Source: Blastomonas sp. SL216
GTDB lineage: Bacteria > Pseudomonadota > Alphaproteobacteria > Sphingomonadales > Sphingomonadaceae
Reading direction: 5' to 3'
DNA length: 64,000 nucleotides
NCBI GenBank assembly: GCA_026625625.1
Contig: CP113055.1
Location: 3,145,001-3,209,000 of the forward strand
Below the pieces are notes generated by a model. That model was not told the DNA's origin, did no database searches, and worked only from the letters and a program-made list of their open reading frames with translations. Made by a program: the position numbers and the translations under genes. Positions 27,643 through 35,858 of the stretch are shown here, in pieces (positions within the stretch are counted from its first letter, which is position 1; each line of letters starts with the position of its first letter).

Positions 27643-29121
27643 TTACAGCATATCCTCCAGCATCAGCGAAGCGGTCGCTTTCGCGCTGCCGACCACGCCG
27701 GGAATGCCTGCGCCCGGATGCGTGCCGGCCCCGACGAAATACATGTTGGGGATGGCATCATCGCGGTTGTGCGTGCGGAAATAGGCGCTCTGCGTCAGCA
27801 GCGGCTCAAGGCTGAAGGCGCTGCCCAGATGCGCGTTGAGATCGTTGCTGAAATCCTGCGGCGTATAGTGGAAGCTGGTGACGATCCGTTCGTGGATGTC
27901 GGGAATCAGCCGATGGCCGATCTCGTCGAGGATCCGCTTTTCGTAGATCGGGCCCATTTCCTTCCAGTCGATCGGCAGCTTGCCCTGATGCGGCACGGGC
28001 GAGAGCACATAGAAGGTGCTGTGCCCCGGAGGCGCCATGCTAGGATCGGTCACGGTCGGGTGGTGGAGGTACAGCGAGAAGTCCTTGGACAGCACGCCAT
28101 GATCGTAAATGTCGTCGAGCAGGCCTTTGTAGCGCGGGCCGAACAGGATCATGTGGTGCGGAATGCCCGGCCAGTCACCCTTGATGCCGAAATGCGCGAC
28201 GAACAGCGAAGGCGAGAATTTCTTGCGCTTCAGGCTCGCGGCGGCGCGCTTGCCCCGGCCCGATTTGCCGAGCAGGTCGCGATAGCTGTGCATGATGTCG
28301 GCATTGCTGGCGACCGCGTCGAAGCTCTCGCGCCAGCCGCTCTTGGTCACCACGCCGGTGACCTTGTCGCCCATGGTCTCGATCTCGGTCACCGGATCAT
28401 TGAGGCGGATGGTGCCGCCTATCCGCTCGAAATGCTTCACCATCCCTGCGATCAGCTTGTTGGTGCCGCCCTTGGCGAACCACACCCCGCCGTCCTTTTC
28501 CAGCTTGTGGATCAGCGCGTAGATCGAGCTGGTCTTCATCGGATTGCCGCCGACCAGCAGCGTGTGGAAGGACAAGGCCTCACGCAGCTTCTCGTTCTTC
28601 ACGAAGGACGAGACGATCGAATAGACCGAGCGCCAGGCCTGATATTTCATCAGCGCGGGCGCGGCCTTGATCATGCTGGCAAAGTCGAGAAACGCCTTGT
28701 GGCCGAGCTTGAGATAGCCCTCGTCATGCACGCCGGCGCTATATTCCAGGAACCGGTCATAGCCCGCGACATCGTCGGGATTGAGCTTCTGAATCTCGGC
28801 GCGCAGGCTGGCCTCGTCGTTCGAATAGTCGAAATTCGTGCCGTCGGGCCAGTTGAGCCGGTAAAAGGGCATCACGGGGACGAGGTCGACATCCTCGCTG
28901 ATATGATGGCCGGTCAGCGCCCACAATTCCTCGAGGCACGGCGGATCGGTGATGACGGTGGGGCCGGCGTCAAAGGTGAAGCCGTCCTTCTCCCAGAAAT
29001 AGGCGCGGCCACCGGGCTTGTCGCGGCTTTCGATGACGGTGGTGGCGATTCCGGCGGATTGCAGGCGGATGGCGAGCGCCAGCCCGCCGAAACCCGACCC
29101 GATAACTGCAGCTTTTTTCAC
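27643..29121 (-). CDS. crtI: Phytoene desaturase (CrtI type)
   Basis: The product is 492 aa. It desaturates phytoene stepwise to neurosporene or lycopene. The N-terminal dinucleotide fold is VIGSGFGGLALAIRLQSAG (residues 6-24), followed by PGGRAYFWEKDGFTFDAGPT. The carotenoid-oxidoreductase C-terminal motif is GAGTHPGAGIPGVVGSAKA. Length is typical. It is on the same strand as crtB but separated from it by two genes and a repeat, so it probably has its own promoter in the 108-base gap upstream. Confidence 0.95.
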   Translation of the reverse strand: MKKAAVIGSGFGGLALAIRLQSAGIATTVIESRDKPGGRAYFWEKDGFTFDAGPTVITDPPCLEELWALTGHHISEDVDLVPVMPFYRLNWPDGTNFDYSNDEASLRAEIQKLNPDDVAGYDRFLEYSAGVHDEGYLKLGHKAFLDFASMIKAAPALMKYQAWRSVYSIVSSFVKNEKLREALSFHTLLVGGNPMKTSSIYALIHKLEKDGGVWFAKGGTNKLIAGMVKHFERIGGTIRLNDPVTEIETMGDKVTGVVTKSGWRESFDAVASNADIMHSYRDLLGKSGRGKRAAASLKRKKFSPSLFVAHFGIKGDWPGIPHHMILFGPRYKGLLDDIYDHGVLSKDFSLYLHHPTVTDPSMAPPGHSTFYVLSPVPHQGKLPIDWKEMGPIYEKRILDEIGHRLIPDIHERIVTSFHYTPQDFSNDLNAHLGSAFSLEPLLTQSAYFRTHNRDDAIPNMYFVGAGTHPGAGIPGVVGSAKATASLMLEDML

Positions 29122-29229
29122 GTAAGATTGGCCCCTGGTTGCGACCCGAATGCGCGGGCAGATTGTGCGGCACTATAGCGTTACGATTGCAATGTGCCAG
29201 CAGATGCACGCCTGCGCATCAAACCATGG

Positions 29230-30027
29230 CTATTGCGCCTGTGCTGCCATGGCCGCGCCGATCGATGCGGCAATCTCCTCGGGCCGCGGATTGCGCCGCA
29301 GCGTCAGCCCGCCATTGGCCTGGATATTCTGCCCAGTCACGAAACAGTGGTCATCGCACAGCCACAGCACCGCGTGCGCGATATCGTCTGCCGTGCCGAT
29401 CCGGCCCAGCGGATATTCCTTCGCAAACGCGGCCTCGAGCCCCGGAGTCGCGACCGCTGCCGCCGCCATCGGCGTCGCGGTCAGGCCGGGCGAGACGATA
29501 TTGGCACGGATGCCCAGTGGCCCGTACTGGTTGGCAAAGCAGCGGATCAGCGCCTCAGAGCCCGCCTTGGTGCCGATATAGGCGGCATGGTCGTAAATCA
29601 GGCACTGGGTCGTCGCAGAGGAAATCTGGATAACCGATCCGCCGGCGGTCATCGTGCGCAGGCACGCGTTCAGCATATGGTGGACGCCGGTAAACTGCAG
29701 CGCGACCATGGCTGCGAGATCCGCGTCGGTGACATCGGCCCATGGCTTCATCAGCCCCCAGCCGGTCGCGTTGATCGCGATATCGACCTTGCCGTGGCGC
29801 GCCGTGACACCATCGAACAGCGCATCGACATCGGCGCGGCTGGTCAGGTCGCAGGTAACCGCCTCGCCGCCGATTTCGGCTGCCAGTGCCTCGAGCGGTT
29901 CGCGCTTGCGGCCCGAGACGATCACGGTCGCGCCAGCGGCGGCGAGCGCGCGCGCGATCACCTGGCCCATATTATGATCACCCGCCGCGCCGATGACGAT
30001 CGCGGTCTTGGCGCTGAAGTCGGTCAT
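29230..30027 (-). CDS. SDR-family oxidoreductase
   Basis: The product is 265 aa. The cofactor motif is GAAGDHNMGQ, a variant of the Gly-rich loop. The catalytic set is Ser in QISSATTQ with Tyr and Lys in AAYIGTKAGSE. Such enzymes reduce or oxidise carbonyl/hydroxyl groups with NAD(P). Its ATG overlaps the stop of the ABM-like gene (ATGA), so it is the last gene of an overlapping operon led by a Rieske oxygenase. It would oxidise a product made by that oxygenase, for example a diol or alcohol, but the substrate is unknown. Confidence 0.9.
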   Translation of the reverse strand: MTDFSAKTAIVIGAAGDHNMGQVIARALAAAGATVIVSGRKREPLEALAAEIGGEAVTCDLTSRADVDALFDGVTARHGKVDIAINATGWGLMKPWADVTDADLAAMVALQFTGVHHMLNACLRTMTAGGSVIQISSATTQCLIYDHAAYIGTKAGSEALIRCFANQYGPLGIRANIVSPGLTATPMAAAAVATPGLEAAFAKEYPLGRIGTADDIAHAVLWLCDDHCFVTGQNIQANGGLTLRRNPRPEEIAASIGAAMAAQAQ

Positions 30028-30377
30028 GCTGCAGCTCCGCTCAAGAAGCGCGCGGTGGCGACGCCATCGGGGCCATAGACCGGCTCCTTCAGGTCGAACC
30101 GGTATTTGCGCGTATCGGCGTTGAGGATGGTGAACTGGCTGAGATGGCCCAGCATGCCCTGATAGGCCGGGCCTTCAAGATGCACCTGCAGCTCGTCAGC
30201 GCTGTCCCATTCCTCGAACACATGCACCCGGCCCGGATCGTGCGGATCGGCGGTCCAGGCATAGTGGCGGCATCCAGGCTCGGCCAATGCCATGTCGATC
30301 AGCGGTTTGGCGCCGGCGAGCGCGGCGTCGCGGTTCTCGGGCGGAAAATCGACTTCACCTGCGATGACGATACTCAT
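30024..30377 (-). CDS. ABM-domain (antibiotic biosynthesis monooxygenase-like) protein
   Basis: The product is 117 aa. A small dimeric ferredoxin-like fold is indicated by IVIAGEVDFPPENRDAALAG, CRHYAWTADPHDPGRVHVFE and WDSADELQVHLEGPAY. Family members act as cofactor-free monooxygenases or bind heme or small ligands. It overlaps both neighbours by 4 bases (ATGA), so it is tightly co-translated with the SnoaL-like and SDR genes. A helper role in breakdown of an aromatic or polyketide-like ring is plausible, not shown. Confidence 0.82.
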   Translation of the reverse strand: MSIVIAGEVDFPPENRDAALAGAKPLIDMALAEPGCRHYAWTADPHDPGRVHVFEEWDSADELQVHLEGPAYQGMLGHLSQFTILNADTRKYRFDLKEPVYGPDGVATARFLSGAAA

Positions 30378-30787
30378 TGGGCCTGGGTCTCCTTGAGGAT
30401 GCTGAAATGCCGTTCGGCAAAGCGCCAGCCGTCGGCGGTGCGGGTGTAGACATCGTGATACTGGCCGATCGGGCGGCTGACCGATCCGTCGGCGAGTTCG
30501 AGATATTCGTGCGTGTAGATCCGGCCCGTCGCCCGATCGCCATCGATGCTGATGCTGCCGACCTGCGCAAAGAACGCGACGAACGGAAAGCCCGCCATCG
30601 CCTGGTTCCACAGCCCGACGATCGCGGCGCGCCCGCGCACCTCGGTGCCCATCAGGTTCCACAACGCATCCTCGGCCCAGGTCGCACCCCAGTCGGTTGC
30701 ATCGCGGCGGAACACGGCATCCGAATAGCTGTCGATCAGCGCGCGGATCGCGACCTGGTCTTCGGCTGCCCCCCCAAAGCCGCTCAC
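30374..30787 (-). CDS. SnoaL/NTF2-like protein
   Basis: The product is 137 aa from a GTG at 30787 that overlaps the stop of the Rieske gene (GTGA). The NTF2-like fold is seen in QVAIRALIDSYSDAVFRRD, WGATWAEDALW and HDVYTRTADGWRFAERHFS. The family includes the beta subunits of ring-hydroxylating dioxygenases, ketosteroid isomerases and polyketide cyclases. Its place right after a Rieske alpha subunit makes a small-subunit role possible, but the sequence is closer to the free SnoaL type, so isomerase or cyclase is also open. Confidence 0.82.
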   Translation of the reverse strand: MSGFGGAAEDQVAIRALIDSYSDAVFRRDATDWGATWAEDALWNLMGTEVRGRAAIVGLWNQAMAGFPFVAFFAQVGSISIDGDRATGRIYTHEYLELADGSVSRPIGQYHDVYTRTADGWRFAERHFSILKETQAQ

Positions 30788-32169
30788 GGCAACTGGCCCG
30801 CCAGATACTTGTCCATCGTCTGGTGGAACTGCCGGATCCGCCCTTCCTGATAACGACCCAGCTCGACCCTGTTGTTGGCCGACGCGATCAGCCCTTCTTG
30901 GACATAGGGCAGGTTTTCCATGTCCTGATCGAACACCTCGCCCAGCGCACCCCATTCGGTGACCGTGGCCCAGGGCTCTTCCGGCGTGAGGAATCGCATT
31001 TCGGCCGCTTCGGGCATCGCGCCGTCCTTGGGCTTGCGGCCGAGCAGGCGCACCTCCATCAGCGTCGCATTCTGGTCGGGCCAGGGCCGCCAGCGATAGA
31101 CGATATTGGGTACGAACCCGCCCCAGGGCGAAAGGTTGGGGAAGATGTTGTAGGTGAAGGCGTCCAACATCTCGCTGTCCGATATCCCTTCGCTGTCATA
31201 GCCCAGCGCGTCGAGGAAATTGGCGCGGTTGATCTCTGCCATCGCCTTGCGCGCGGTCTCGCCTTCATCGAGCTTGCGCCCTTCGAGCGAGGCCGAGCGG
31301 CCCGAGGTGCGGCTGAACGCGGCGATGATATCGTCTTCGCTGAGGTTGTCCGCCGCCAGATGCGGGCTGGGCAGGCCGAACGGCGTCAGCGCCAGGTTCG
31401 CATGGTCGCCCCACATCGAATAGCGGGTGTTCGCGTCGCCGGTATAGGGCAGGATTTGCGGGTGCGTGACGATCGAGTGCCACGCTTCCATGAACGCCTC
31501 GGACACCGCCTTCCAGTTGGCGTTGATGACCTTGCCGACCCACAGGGCGGTATAGCATTCGTCGAGCCGCCAGCGGCCGAACCGGTCGTACACTTCGGCG
31601 CTCATATAGTCGCGCAAGCTGACCTGCGTGGTGCTTTCGGTAACGAAGATGAAGCCCTGCCAGCGCTCGACGCGCAGCTCGGGCAGGCTCATGTCGCGCT
31701 CTTTCAGATGCTGGAAATCCCATTCGCACGGGATGTGCTTCAGGCCGCCATCGGTCTTCCAGGCAAAGCCGTGGAACGGGCAGGTGAAATCGTCCGCCGA
31801 TCCGCTTTCGGTGCGCAGCTTGCGGCCGCGATGGAGGCAGACATTGTGAAAGGCTTTCACCGACCCGTCATCCTGCCGGACGATGAGGTAGGAGCGTCCG
31901 ACATTGTTGTAGACGACATAATCGCCGGCTTGCAGCAGCTCGTCCTCGCGCGCGGCCATCTGCCACACATTGGGCCACATCAGCTTCTTTTCGGCCTCGA
32001 AGAAGGCGGCGCTGGTATAGCGCTCTGCGGTGACCGGTTCCGTGCCCAGATCGCGCCAGCTGTCGCCGCGCACCTCGGGCGGCACCTCGCGGCTGTCGAG
32101 GTCGAGAATCTCGTCGACCGTGATCGCGGGGCAGCGGTCGGCAGGGTAGGTCCGGCTCGCATCTTCCAT
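30784..32169 (-). CDS. Rieske-type ring-hydroxylating oxygenase, alpha subunit
   Basis: The product is 461 aa. It hydroxylates a ring or C-H bond using a Rieske 2Fe-2S centre and a mononuclear iron. The Rieske ligands are in VCLHRGRKL and CPFHGFAWK near residues 100-130. The iron site follows E-AW-H-SIVT-H in SEAFMEAWHSIVTH, where the bridging Asp of classical dioxygenases is replaced by Glu. It is the first gene of an overlapping operon with SnoaL-like, ABM-like and SDR genes. No reductase gene is adjacent. A repeat element separates it from the next Rieske gene. Confidence 0.93.
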   Translation of the reverse strand: MEDASRTYPADRCPAITVDEILDLDSREVPPEVRGDSWRDLGTEPVTAERYTSAAFFEAEKKLMWPNVWQMAAREDELLQAGDYVVYNNVGRSYLIVRQDDGSVKAFHNVCLHRGRKLRTESGSADDFTCPFHGFAWKTDGGLKHIPCEWDFQHLKERDMSLPELRVERWQGFIFVTESTTQVSLRDYMSAEVYDRFGRWRLDECYTALWVGKVINANWKAVSEAFMEAWHSIVTHPQILPYTGDANTRYSMWGDHANLALTPFGLPSPHLAADNLSEDDIIAAFSRTSGRSASLEGRKLDEGETARKAMAEINRANFLDALGYDSEGISDSEMLDAFTYNIFPNLSPWGGFVPNIVYRWRPWPDQNATLMEVRLLGRKPKDGAMPEAAEMRFLTPEEPWATVTEWGALGEVFDQDMENLPYVQEGLIASANNRVELGRYQEGRIRQFHQTMDKYLAGQLP

Positions 32170-32217
32170 GGCTTGGCTCTCCTAAACTCGTTCTTGTGTA
32201 TTCTTGCCCCTCACCAG

Positions 32218-32292
32218 TTCGTCCCGAGCGAAGTCGAGGGATGTATGCGCCACCGCTTTCGATCACGTCCCTCGACACGCTCGGGACAAACG
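32218..32292. repeat. Inverted-repeat element, family B (copy 1)
   Basis: Arms TTCGTCCCGAGCGAAGTCGA (continuing GGGAT) and CGTCCCTCGACACGCTCGGG (continuing ACAAA) flank about 25 bases between the two Rieske genes. The same arms occur at 41638-41722. The two arms are near complements, so a long hairpin could form. Confidence 0.85.
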
Positions 32293-32312
32293 GAGCTGGG
32301 TTCGGGGATCTG

Positions 32313-33530
32313 TTACAAGGGCATGCCGATCGCCTCGGCAATGTGCTGATGCACCGCTTGCGGTGCGCTTTCGTTGGCGCCCAGCACCACGCGGAAATCC
32401 GCCGGCGCGGTCTTGAGGTTGGCATAGCCATAGCTGGCGACGCGATAATCCTCGGTCTGCACGACTTGCGCCGTGGCGTCGTACGCCATCTCGCACACCC
32501 CGCGATAATCCTCGTCGAGGATCCCGAAAGGCGCATAGACCGCGAACTGGCAGCGCGTCTTGCCGACCCCATCGGGGAACAGCCTGAACACCTGGGTGAA
32601 ATAGACCCCCGGCGTGACCGCGCCGAAGAACACCACCGTGTTGGGGAACAGGTAATGCACCCCGCCATATTCGGTATCGGGCCATTCGGCTTCGTCCTTG
32701 CCGACCAGATCGCCGATGGTCTTGTCGGGAAAGCTGATCCGGTGATGGCGGCCGAAGCGTTCGAGCACCGAGATATCGTTGTAATGCGTCTGGCCGATGG
32801 TCGAGCTGTGCAATGCTGCGAAATGATAGCCCTCGCCATAGGTGTCGAGCGCGAACTTCCAGTTCGAGTCCGCCGTCAATATGCCCTTTTTCACCGGCAC
32901 CGCGCGGGTGAGCTCGATCAGCGCCAGCTGATCGGCGAAATCGCCCAGATGCGCCGCCGCGTCGATCGGCTCGCCCTCGGACGCGCGCACGAAGATCAGG
33001 CCAAGATATTCGCTGCACGGCAGCTCGAGAAGGTCGCGCGCGCCGATGGCGCAATCTGCAAAGCCCGCCTTGCCCGGCTGGCCGATCAGCTTGCCCAGAT
33101 TGTCGAAGGTCCAGGCGTGGAAGGGGCAGGCGATGCGGCTGGCCTTGCCGGCAAAGGGCTCGGCCTGCTCGACCAGCTTGGCGCCCCGATGCGTGCACAG
33201 GTTGCGGAACGCGCGCACGACGCCATCCTTGCCGCGGATCACCAGGATCGAGGGGCCTGCCGCATCGAACACCAGATAATCGCCGGGTTCGGGAATATCG
33301 CCGGTCAGCCCCGCCACCAGCGGCTGCGACAGGAAGAGATGCTCACGCTCGGCTTCGAACCGCGCCTCGCCGGTATAGACCGATTTGTGCAGCGGGAGGG
33401 GCGAATCGGCCATGTCGGTGGTCTTGTTCGCCACATTGGCGACGATTTTGCGCCGGATCTCCTGCGCGCGCAGCTTGCGCGAGGCCGCCCAGTCCGGGGA
33501 CAGGCTGTCGGATGGATCGCGATCGGCCAT
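32313..33530 (-). CDS. Rieske-type oxygenase, alpha subunit (second copy)
   Basis: The product is 405 aa. Rieske ligands are in NLCTHRGAKL and ACPFHAWTF. The mononuclear iron site reads DTYGEGYHFAALH, again with Glu where the bridging Asp usually sits, as in the carnitine monooxygenase CntA group. I chose ATG 33530, with GGGAGG upstream. It shares only part of its sequence with the other Rieske enzyme, so the two likely act on different substrates. It is divergent from the VOC gene. No reductase is nearby. The substrate is unknown. Confidence 0.92.
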   Translation of the reverse strand: MADRDPSDSLSPDWAASRKLRAQEIRRKIVANVANKTTDMADSPLPLHKSVYTGEARFEAEREHLFLSQPLVAGLTGDIPEPGDYLVFDAAGPSILVIRGKDGVVRAFRNLCTHRGAKLVEQAEPFAGKASRIACPFHAWTFDNLGKLIGQPGKAGFADCAIGARDLLELPCSEYLGLIFVRASEGEPIDAAAHLGDFADQLALIELTRAVPVKKGILTADSNWKFALDTYGEGYHFAALHSSTIGQTHYNDISVLERFGRHHRISFPDKTIGDLVGKDEAEWPDTEYGGVHYLFPNTVVFFGAVTPGVYFTQVFRLFPDGVGKTRCQFAVYAPFGILDEDYRGVCEMAYDATAQVVQTEDYRVASYGYANLKTAPADFRVVLGANESAPQAVHQHIAEAIGMPL

Positions 33531-33630
33531 GTGCGGGCCTCCCAATTTGGACAATGGCAATTGGCGGCACCATGCCAGAAGAGACAAGGGCAATGACACT
33601 ATTGGTTTAGTGAGGGGAAAGGACCGGATC

Positions 33631-34182
33631 ATGCCCAGCCATGCCATCGCCGCCATCGGCAAGCCCATGCAGATCGCTTTCGTGCCCGACGATTTCGATG
33701 CCGCGCTCAGGCACTGGACCCGGAATATGGGGGTGGGGCCGTTCTTCGTGATGGAACGCATCCGGCTGGAGGATGCGCGGTTCATGGGCGCGCCATCGGA
33801 TTGCACCTTCACCATCGCGCTGGCGCAATGGGGCGATGTGCAGATCGAACTGATCCGGCAGGACAATGACGCGCCGTCCATCTATCGCGGCGATTACCGG
33901 CCAGAGGGCGGCGCGATGCACCATATCTGCGTTCTGACCGATGATATCCCGGCGGCGCGTGCCGCGATCGAGGCAGCGGGCGGCCTTGTGCTGGTCGAGG
34001 GCAAGGTGGGGGCTGACGGCGCGGTGCTCTATGCCGATTGCGGCCCTGCCGAAACGCGGCCCAATGCAGGCGCGATCGTCGAGGTGCTGCAACCCGCGAG
34101 CGGCAGCGAAGGCTTGTTCGCGATGATCTCCGACGCTGCGAAGGGTTGGGACGGATCGGACCCGGTTCGGGTTCTGGGGTAA
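33631..34182 (+). CDS. VOC-family (glyoxalase/dioxygenase fold) protein
   Basis: The product is 183 aa. It carries the paired beta-alpha-beta modules of the VOC fold: IGKPMQIAFVPDDFDAALRH at the N terminus and AMHHICVLTDDIPAARAAIE near residue 95. VOC proteins include glyoxalases, extradiol dioxygenases and lactoylglutathione-like enzymes that bind a divalent metal. A possible metal pair is the HH in AMHHIC plus an early Gln/Glu, but the set is not certain. The start at 33631 has GGGGAAAGGA upstream. It is divergent from the Rieske gene and 134 bases before crtD. Confidence 0.85.
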   Translation: MPSHAIAAIGKPMQIAFVPDDFDAALRHWTRNMGVGPFFVMERIRLEDARFMGAPSDCTFTIALAQWGDVQIELIRQDNDAPSIYRGDYRPEGGAMHHICVLTDDIPAARAAIEAAGGLVLVEGKVGADGAVLYADCGPAETRPNAGAIVEVLQPASGSEGLFAMISDAAKGWDGSDPVRVLG

Positions 34183-34226
34183 CCGAAGTCCTTTGCCTGC
34201 GCGCTCATGAGGCTCTGACGCCGCGC

Positions 34227-34268
34227 TGTCCAAATTATCCGACAAACATCTGTCAAACTTTATGGACA
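34227..34268. promoter_or_regulatory. Tandem PpsR/CrtJ-type boxes upstream of crtD
   Basis: Two perfect TGTC-N10-GACA palindromes lie at 34227-34244 and 34251-34268, six bases apart and ending 48 bases before the crtD ATG. This is the pattern of the photosynthesis repressor PpsR/CrtJ (TGT-N12-ACA) and its usual paired arrangement. Control by PpsR is an inference from the motif; no ppsR gene is in the window. Confidence 0.75.
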
Positions 34269-34285
34269 GGTGCTAGCATCGCAGA

Positions 34286-34327
34286 ATGACCCGTTTCTTT
34301 CCCGACTGGCTGACCGATGCGGCATGA
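34286..34327 (+). other. Possible 13-codon upstream ORF overlapping the crtD start
   Basis: ATG 34286 opens a short frame of 13 residues (MTRFFPDWLTDAA) that ends at 34325-34327, just past the crtD start at 34317. crtD has no visible ribosome site of its own, so coupling with this leader is conceivable. It could equally be chance. Confidence 0.3.
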
Positions 34328-35858
34328 ACCGATCATCGTCGTGGGAGCAGGCGTCGGCGGGCTGAGCGCTGCGGCCTTGCTGGCGGCGGCAGGCGAGCCG
34401 GTGCTGGTGGTCGAACGCCAGCCGACGCCGGGGGGCAAGCTGCGCGAAGTGATGGCCGCAGGACGGCCAGTCGATGGCGGGCCGACGGTGTTCACCATGC
34501 GCTGGGTGTTCGAGCGGCTGTTTGCCGATTGCGGCGGGGACATCGACTCGGCGATCCCGCTGACCCCGGCGAGCCTGATCGCGCGCCATGCCTGGGGCCC
34601 TGGCACCCCGTTCGACCTGTTTGCCGATGTGAACGAGAGCGAAGCGGCGATCGGCGATTATTTCGGCGCGCGCGATGCCGCAGGTTTCCGCACCTTCTGC
34701 ACCGAAGCCGCGCGCATCTTCAACGTGCTGCGCAAACCCTATCTAGAGGCCTCAGCGCCCACGCCGCTGTCGCTGGTGACGCGCATCGGCCTCAGGCGTC
34801 TGCCAGAGACGATGGCGATCCGCCCCTATCAGGCGATGTGGAAGGCGCTGGGCCGCCATTTCCACGATCCCCGACTGCAGCAGCTGTTCGGGCGCTATGC
34901 CACCTATTGCGGGTCATCGCCGTTCGTCGCGCCCGCAACGCTGATGCTGATCGCGCATGTCGAACAGGATGGCGTGTGGCTGGCCGATAACGGCATGCAT
35001 TCGATCGCGACGGCCATCGCGGACCTTGCGCGCAGCAATGGCGCGCAGTTCCGCTATGATGCGCCGATTGCCGAGATAGTCACCGAACATGGCCGCGCCG
35101 CCGGCGTGCGGCTTCAATCCGGCGAGGTCATCCGCGGCCGGGCGGTGGTGTTCAACGGCGATCCCGCCGCGCTCAACATCGGGCGGCTGGGCGATGCGGT
35201 GCGCAAGGCGGTGCCCCCGGTGCCGCCCAAGCAGCGCTCCTTGTCGAGCATGACCTGGCTGATGAATGCGAAGACCAGCGGCTTTCCCCTGGTCCGGCAT
35301 AGCGTGTTCTTTTCGAACGATTATCGCGCGGAGTTCGACGCGATCTTCGGGCGCGGCGCGGTGCCCGAAGCGCCGACCATCTATATCTGCGCGCAGGACC
35401 GCGACGACCATTCGGCGCGTGCACCGCCGGGGCCGGAGCGGCTGCAGCTGATCGTGAATGCGCCAGCCAATGGCGATACCTACCAGAGTTCACAGGCGGA
35501 GATCGACCGATGCGAGAGGCAAGTTTTCGGCTTCCTGGAGGCCTGTGGCCTGACGATCGACCATTCGCCGGACAATTCGCAGCTGGTGACCCCGTCGGAT
35601 TACGAGCAACTGTTCCCGGCGACGGGCGGCGCCCTGTACGGCCGGGCGACCCATGGCTGGAAGGCGGCTTTCCAGCGGCCCGGGGCGGCGAGCCGCTTGC
35701 CGGGGCTCTATCTGGCCGGGGGTGGCATTCACCCCGGCGCCGGGATCCCGATGGCGAGCCTCTCCGGCCGCTTGGCGGCAGAGCGGCTGCTTGCGGACCT
35801 GCCTTTGATGCGGTCGTCCCGCCGGGCGGCTATGCCTGGTGGTATATCGACGCGCTGA
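34317..35858 (+). CDS. crtD: Carotenoid 3,4-desaturase (CrtD type)
   Basis: The product is 513 aa. It is a FAD-dependent desaturase of the CrtI superfamily. The N-terminal fold is IIVVGAGVGGLSAAALLAAA, then PTPGGKLREVM and VDGGPTVFTMRWVFE, the form seen in hydroxyneurosporene/methoxyneurosporene desaturases. The C-terminal motif GGGIHPGAGIPMASLSGRLA is intact. An in-frame stop at 34311 forces the start at 34317, where no ribosome site is seen. It overlaps crtC at its 3' end and is preceded by two PpsR-type boxes. The CrtC neighbour supports CrtD over a second CrtI. Confidence 0.9.
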   Translation: MRHEPIIVVGAGVGGLSAAALLAAAGEPVLVVERQPTPGGKLREVMAAGRPVDGGPTVFTMRWVFERLFADCGGDIDSAIPLTPASLIARHAWGPGTPFDLFADVNESEAAIGDYFGARDAAGFRTFCTEAARIFNVLRKPYLEASAPTPLSLVTRIGLRRLPETMAIRPYQAMWKALGRHFHDPRLQQLFGRYATYCGSSPFVAPATLMLIAHVEQDGVWLADNGMHSIATAIADLARSNGAQFRYDAPIAEIVTEHGRAAGVRLQSGEVIRGRAVVFNGDPAALNIGRLGDAVRKAVPPVPPKQRSLSSMTWLMNAKTSGFPLVRHSVFFSNDYRAEFDAIFGRGAVPEAPTIYICAQDRDDHSARAPPGPERLQLIVNAPANGDTYQSSQAEIDRCERQVFGFLEACGLTIDHSPDNSQLVTPSDYEQLFPATGGALYGRATHGWKAAFQRPGAASRLPGLYLAGGGIHPGAGIPMASLSGRLAAERLLADLPLMRSSRRAAMPGGISTR

